Shown in pieces: positions 6,343-8,462 of a stretch of DNA of 8,462 nucleotides; the stretch's first letter is position 1; every line of letters starts with the position of its first letter. A program made the position numbers and the translations under genes. The DNA comes from Tannerella sp. (GTDB taxonomy: Bacteria > Bacteroidota > Bacteroidia > Bacteroidales > Tannerellaceae), in NCBI GenBank assembly GCA_031260095.1, contig JAIRKN010000041.1, forward strand, positions 1-8,462. Reading direction: 5' to 3'. Under the pieces are notes generated by a model. That model was not told the origin of the DNA and searched no databases. It was given only the letters and a program-made list of their open reading frames with translations.

Positions 6343-6370
6343 AGAATATTTCGTTTTCTTTCGACTTTGT
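6332..6370. promoter_or_regulatory. Imperfect inverted repeat overlapping the CoA transferase -33 box
   Basis: ACAAAGTC (6332-6339) is perfectly complemented by GACTTTGT (6363-6370). After one mismatch the stem continues for six more pairs (6341-6346 with 6356-6361), leaving a 9-base loop. It overlaps the -33 element at 6339-6342. It may be an operator, or a T-tract-less terminator for the phosphatase gene that ends at 6470. The sequence does not decide. Confidence 0.45.
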
Positions 6371-6469
6371 TGAAATGCAGCCTCTCTTCAGTTTTTGCTT
6401 CCGGGACCGCCGCATGTCTTCATCTGAACAAAAAGTGTATGTAGGATACAATTATGGAACAAATAATCA

Positions 6470-7129
6470 TTAACGATCCATTAACCGGAGAATTTCTTTC
6501 GTCGAGTCTACGATATGTACAGCGCCAAATGCTTCAAGTTCGGAACGCGGACGGAAGCCCCATGTAACGCCTATTGACATTACACCGCTATTCGATGCGG
6601 TTTGCATATCGACACCTGAATCGCCAATGTATATGGTTTCGGTTGCCGGAATACCGGCGATCTCTAATATTTCAAGTACAACTGCCGGATCCGGCTTTAT
6701 AGGTATGCCTTCCCGTTGTCCGAAAACGGCTATAAACTTTATTTCCGAAAAATACCTGCTTATCAGTTTCTCGGTTGCTTTTTGATATTTGTTGGAGGCT
6801 ACGGCTATTTTTATCCCTTTCGATTGCAGGGAGTTTAACAATTCGGGGATTCCTTCATATGGTTCTGTGTATTCCATATTGTGAGTGTCATAGTAGGACT
6901 GGAATACATTTCGTATATTCAGGATGTTTTTCTCCGTTTTTTCATGATCCGGAAGGGCGCGTTCGAGCAATTTATTGATACCGTTACCTACAAAATATTT
7001 ATAGGCTTCTATAGGATGCCGGGGGAATCCGTTTTTTTCTAACGCATAATTGGCGCTGTGGGCAAGATCTGATATCGTGTTTAATAGTGTTCCGTCTAAA
7101 TCGAAGATGACTAATTTTTTCGATTGCAT
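6470..7129 (-). CDS. HAD-family hydrolase, phosphoglycolate phosphatase-like
   Basis: A 219-aa cytosolic haloacid dehalogenase-type phosphatase, the normal size for the Gph/PGP subgroup. All four motifs are present: motif I DLDGTLLNT (10-18, nucleophile D10 and acid/base D12), motif II serine in VASNK (S112), motif III lysine in IKPDP (K145), and motif IV IGDSGVDMQTA (168-178, Mg-binding D170 and D174). The helical cap (about 18-95) is that of subfamily I. Substrate could be 2-phosphoglycolate from DNA repair, or another small phosphoester such as pyrophosphate or a sugar phosphate. The frame is open for 131 further codons upstream, but that part is the shadow of the preceding gene. The ATG at 7129-7127 is right because motif I starts nine residues later and it lies one base after the upstream stop. 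It is co-transcribed with the small membrane protein. Confidence 0.92.
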   Translation of the reverse strand: MQSKKLVIFDLDGTLLNTISDLAHSANYALEKNGFPRHPIEAYKYFVGNGINKLLERALPDHEKTEKNILNIRNVFQSYYDTHNMEYTEPYEGIPELLNSLQSKGIKIAVASNKYQKATEKLISRYFSEIKFIAVFGQREGIPIKPDPAVVLEILEIAGIPATETIYIGDSGVDMQTASNSGVMSIGVTWGFRPRSELEAFGAVHIVDSTKEILRLMDR

Positions 7130-7130
7130 G

Positions 7131-7565
7131 TTAATATTTTCGTTTGAAAACCTCATTATAGATAAATGCTTTTCGCCATTCATCCGTATTGGTTGGCATG
7201 TCTTCAAGGGAAACGGTTGTAGGGTCTTCTTCCGTGTTCGGGAAGATAGGGGATGTTTCCTGTTGGAATATAGAATAATCTTTTTCTGTTTTTTTCCTGT
7301 TGCCAAATTGCCTGTAATCCGTACCTGTCGTTTGTTGTGTTTGTGATTGCGACCTGAATGTCGGTTGCTTTTTAGGCATAACGGGTGGCGGGCTTTCCGT
7401 GTTTCTGTTCCAGGGATTTTTTTCTTCCCAATCCTCCGTGACGATCTCGCGAGGTCGCTGTTTTCCGGCAGCCTGTTTGTTCTTTTTGTTGATTGATCCG
7501 ATAAAACTACTGATAGCGGCAATGATAATGATTACCAGATATAGCCAGTCGCCGATATTTTCCAT
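7131..7565 (-). CDS. Small single-pass membrane protein, Bacteroidetes conserved hypothetical
   Basis: A 144-aa protein with one N-terminal membrane helix (about residues 7-25), then a long polar, proline/glutamine/threonine-rich linker (about 28-125) likely unstructured. It ends in a conserved-looking EWRKAFIYNEVFKRKY tail that I associate with a family widespread in Bacteroidales; its function is unknown. With few positive residues before the helix and a basic stretch after it (KKNKQAAGKQR), the tail is most likely cytoplasmic. The ATG at 7565-7563 is preferred over the in-frame upstream one at 7619, because the -7 box (7589-7596) lies between them and the extra residues would add a polar stretch. 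Its stop is separated from the phosphatase ATG by one base, so the two are translationally linked. Confidence 0.82.
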   Translation of the reverse strand: MENIGDWLYLVIIIIAAISSFIGSINKKNKQAAGKQRPREIVTEDWEEKNPWNRNTESPPPVMPKKQPTFRSQSQTQQTTGTDYRQFGNRKKTEKDYSIFQQETSPIFPNTEEDPTTVSLEDMPTNTDEWRKAFIYNEVFKRKY

Positions 7566-7588
7566 ACTGCTTTGTTTTTTTTTCGAGG

Positions 7589-7620
7589 CAAATATACAAA
7601 ATATATCCATATCAGACAAC
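7589..7620 (-). promoter_or_regulatory. Promoter of the membrane protein-phosphatase operon
   Basis: On the minus strand GTTG (7620-7617), a 20-base spacer and TATATTTG (7596-7589) match the Bacteroidetes consensus with one mismatch in the -33 box. Transcription would start near 7582, giving a leader of about 17 bases before the ATG at 7565. It sets the start codon of the first gene. Confidence 0.75.
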
Positions 7621-7880
7621 CGTTGTATGTTTTTGTTTCAGGGCTGACCATTTTAAATTTATTCTATCCTTAGTGAGATTAAAAGGCGATAACATTCCGT
7701 CGTTGTTTCATCCCGTTCGCAAAAAGGAGGGAAAACCGGCTTCTGATACGCCTCCACGCACAATATAATCTTACGGGCGGATTTTTTTTTTCTGCGCCTG
7801 CACACATTTTTTTTCAAAAAAACTTGGAGATAAAAATGTCTGTATTTTAGAGTCTGCACAACAGCAGTTTTTAACGCCCT

Positions 7881-7913
7881 TAAAAGCCATTACGAGCGCG
7901 TGTGCGGCTTTTA
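7881..7913. terminator. Possible bidirectional hairpin terminator
   Basis: TAAAAGCC (7881-7888) pairs with GGCTTTTA (7906-7913) around a 17-base loop, within which ACG/CGT can form a small inner stem (7892-7894 with 7899-7901). T-rich arms on both sides suit a short bidirectional terminator. It lies 185 bases beyond the stop of the right-hand gene, so assignment is uncertain. Confidence 0.35.
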
Positions 7914-7930
7914 TTCATAGCGTTGCCTTT

Positions 7931-8010
7931 CGTCATGACGAGGAGCGCAACGACGAAGCAATCCAGCGCTTTCATGCATCTGGATTGCTTCGTACCTTAC
8001 CTTGACGACG
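7931..8010. repeat. REP-like palindromic repeat, copy B
   Basis: ACGAAGCAATCCAG (7953-7966) and CTGGATTGCTTCGT (7980-7993) are a perfect 14-bp inverted repeat with a 13-base loop. The outer parts (CGTCA at 7931-7935, TGACG at 8003-8007) extend it imperfectly. The order CGTCAT, GG-x-GCG, CGACG, GCAATCCAG, GGATTGCTTC and TGACG is the same as in copy A at 301-389. It is in the 3' flank of the right-hand gene, as copy A is in the 3' flank of the symporter. Confidence 0.75.
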
Positions 8011-8097
8011 ATTTCAGGCTTTTGACACATCCTCTTTTGAGGAGAAAAATACATGAGCCGCGAACCTGTGTGGAATGTTTTCCCGACGTGGTGGCGG

Positions 8098-8462
8098 TTA
8101 ATTGCTATTTTTTTCCTTCTTAGCCGATCTGCTTTCGATAATATACGAAATGATGAGGCCCAATCCTCCGAAGAATAATACGGATGCACCATAAGCAACC
8201 GAATAGAAGGAGTCTTTCCGCCAACCTTCGACTGCACAGTTATTTTCGATGTTAAGCACAATACATAGGCCTGTTAATAATCCTAATCCCAGTCCGATAA
8301 ACAGGCATCCGATTCGTAGTGTGGTGAATGACTTCTTAGGGAAAACCGGAAGCAGGGAACTGAAGTGGCTTTTCAGCACGGACGAATCGACAGGGGTTAA
8401 GTTCTGCCCCATTTTTTCAATCAGGGACATTCTTTCCCCTTTGCGAGCAAACAGTTCGAAGA
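8098..8462 (-). CDS. Small two-TM membrane protein, possibly DUF6249-like (5' end beyond window)
   Basis: The frame ends at the TAA (8100-8098) and stays open to the window edge, so the start is not certain. An ATG at 8430-8428 would give 110 aa and has a purine-rich GGGGAAAG just upstream. However, the preceding codons (F-E-L-F-A-R-K-G-E-R) are coding-like, so the gene more likely begins outside. Measured from that ATG, a polar N-terminal part of about 36 residues is followed by a glycine-rich helix (about 39-60, RIGCLFIGLGLGLLTGLCIV). A short loop of about 15 residues leads to a second helix (about 77-97, GASVLFFGGLGLIISYIIES) and a lysine-rich end (SAKKEKNSN). This arrangement reminds me of the DUF6249 proteins often found beside ECF sigma factor genes in Bacteroidetes. 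The link is from memory and the upstream neighbour is not visible. Confidence 0.75.
   Translation of the reverse strand, partial: FELFARKGERMSLIEKMGQNLTPVDSSVLKSHFSSLLPVFPKKSFTTLRIGCLFIGLGLGLLTGLCIVLNIENNCAVEGWRKDSFYSVAYGASVLFFGGLGLIISYIIESRSAKKEKNSN

Larger units (their letters stand above)
7621..8097. other. Gene-free region with palindromic elements
   Basis: About 480 bases without a supportable gene. The minus-strand frame at 7659-7859 has a skewed, low-complexity composition and no start signals. The region has an 8-bp hairpin at 7881-7913, REP-like copy B (about 7931-8010) and a small TCCTC-TTTT-GAGGA hairpin at 8030-8043. There are several homopolymer runs: ten T at 7782-7791, and T8 and A7 blocks around 7807-7822. 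No promoter was recognised apart from the one at 7589-7620. Confidence 0.6.

Noticed and set aside
6123..6473. Plus-strand open frame over the CoA transferase 5' end and its promoter
   Set aside because: It is antisense to a clear gene and covers an exact promoter; no start signals.
7130..7522. Upstream extension of the phosphatase frame (131 extra codons)
   Set aside because: It overlaps the membrane protein gene in another frame, is rich in K/R/P with no HAD-like content, and motif I begins right after the ATG at 7129.
7726..7791. Hairpin GGAGG/CCTCC or CGCC/GGCG followed by ten T as a terminator
   Set aside because: Stems are only 4-5 bp with loops of 20 or more bases; too weak to support.
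7659..7859. Minus-strand 66-codon frame
   Set aside because: Lysine-rich low-complexity product from homopolymer runs; no promoter or ribosome site, no family resemblance.

Overview
The window looks like a chromosomal segment from a Bacteroidales bacterium (Parabacteroides/Tannerella/Dysgonomonas-like rather than a specific species). Three things suggest this. The promoters match the Bacteroidetes consensus TTTG-N19-21-TAnnTTTG: near-perfect copies precede three transcription units. The moderate-GC intergenic DNA is very A/T-rich. The gene set includes a succinate-type CoA transferase, a small single-pass membrane protein ending in an EWRKAFIYNEVFKRKY-like tail, and a ruvA start reading MIEYIRGEIAEL.

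Layout. Positions 1-37 (minus) are the first codons of ruvA, which runs off the left edge. Positions 38-418 hold no gene but three kinds of repeat: a degenerate 23-bp tandem repeat, an inverted-repeat element and a REP-like palindromic element. Next is a minus-strand sodium:solute symporter (419-1870). A short divergent promoter region separates it from a plus-strand operon of three genes: an unrecognised 251-aa cytosolic protein (2047-2802), a GtrA-family membrane protein overlapping its end (2777-3208), and a GtrB/DPM-type polyprenyl-phosphate glycosyltransferase (3216-4148). Positions 4149-4769 carry no convincing protein gene. They contain structured, AU-rich sequence ending in an intrinsic terminator (possible small RNA) and a 15-bp perfect hairpin that closes the opposing gene.

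The rest is on the minus strand: an acetyl-CoA hydrolase/succinate:CoA transferase-family gene (4770-6263) with its own strong promoter; a two-gene operon of a small membrane protein (7131-7565) and a HAD phosphatase of the phosphoglycolate phosphatase type (6470-7129); a gene-free region (7620-8097) with a second copy of the REP-like palindrome; and a small two-TM membrane protein (8098-8462) open at the right edge.

Functionally these are mostly unrelated housekeeping units. The plus-strand operon is the only clear pathway module: GtrB-like enzymes charge undecaprenyl phosphate with a sugar and GtrA-like proteins are thought to flip or present it, so the operon probably decorates a cell-surface glycan. 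The CoA transferase fits acetate/succinate/propionate fermentation. I see no phage, transposase, CRISPR or defence system. The most interesting parts are the unknown first gene of the glycosyl operon, the possible sRNA, and the repeats.
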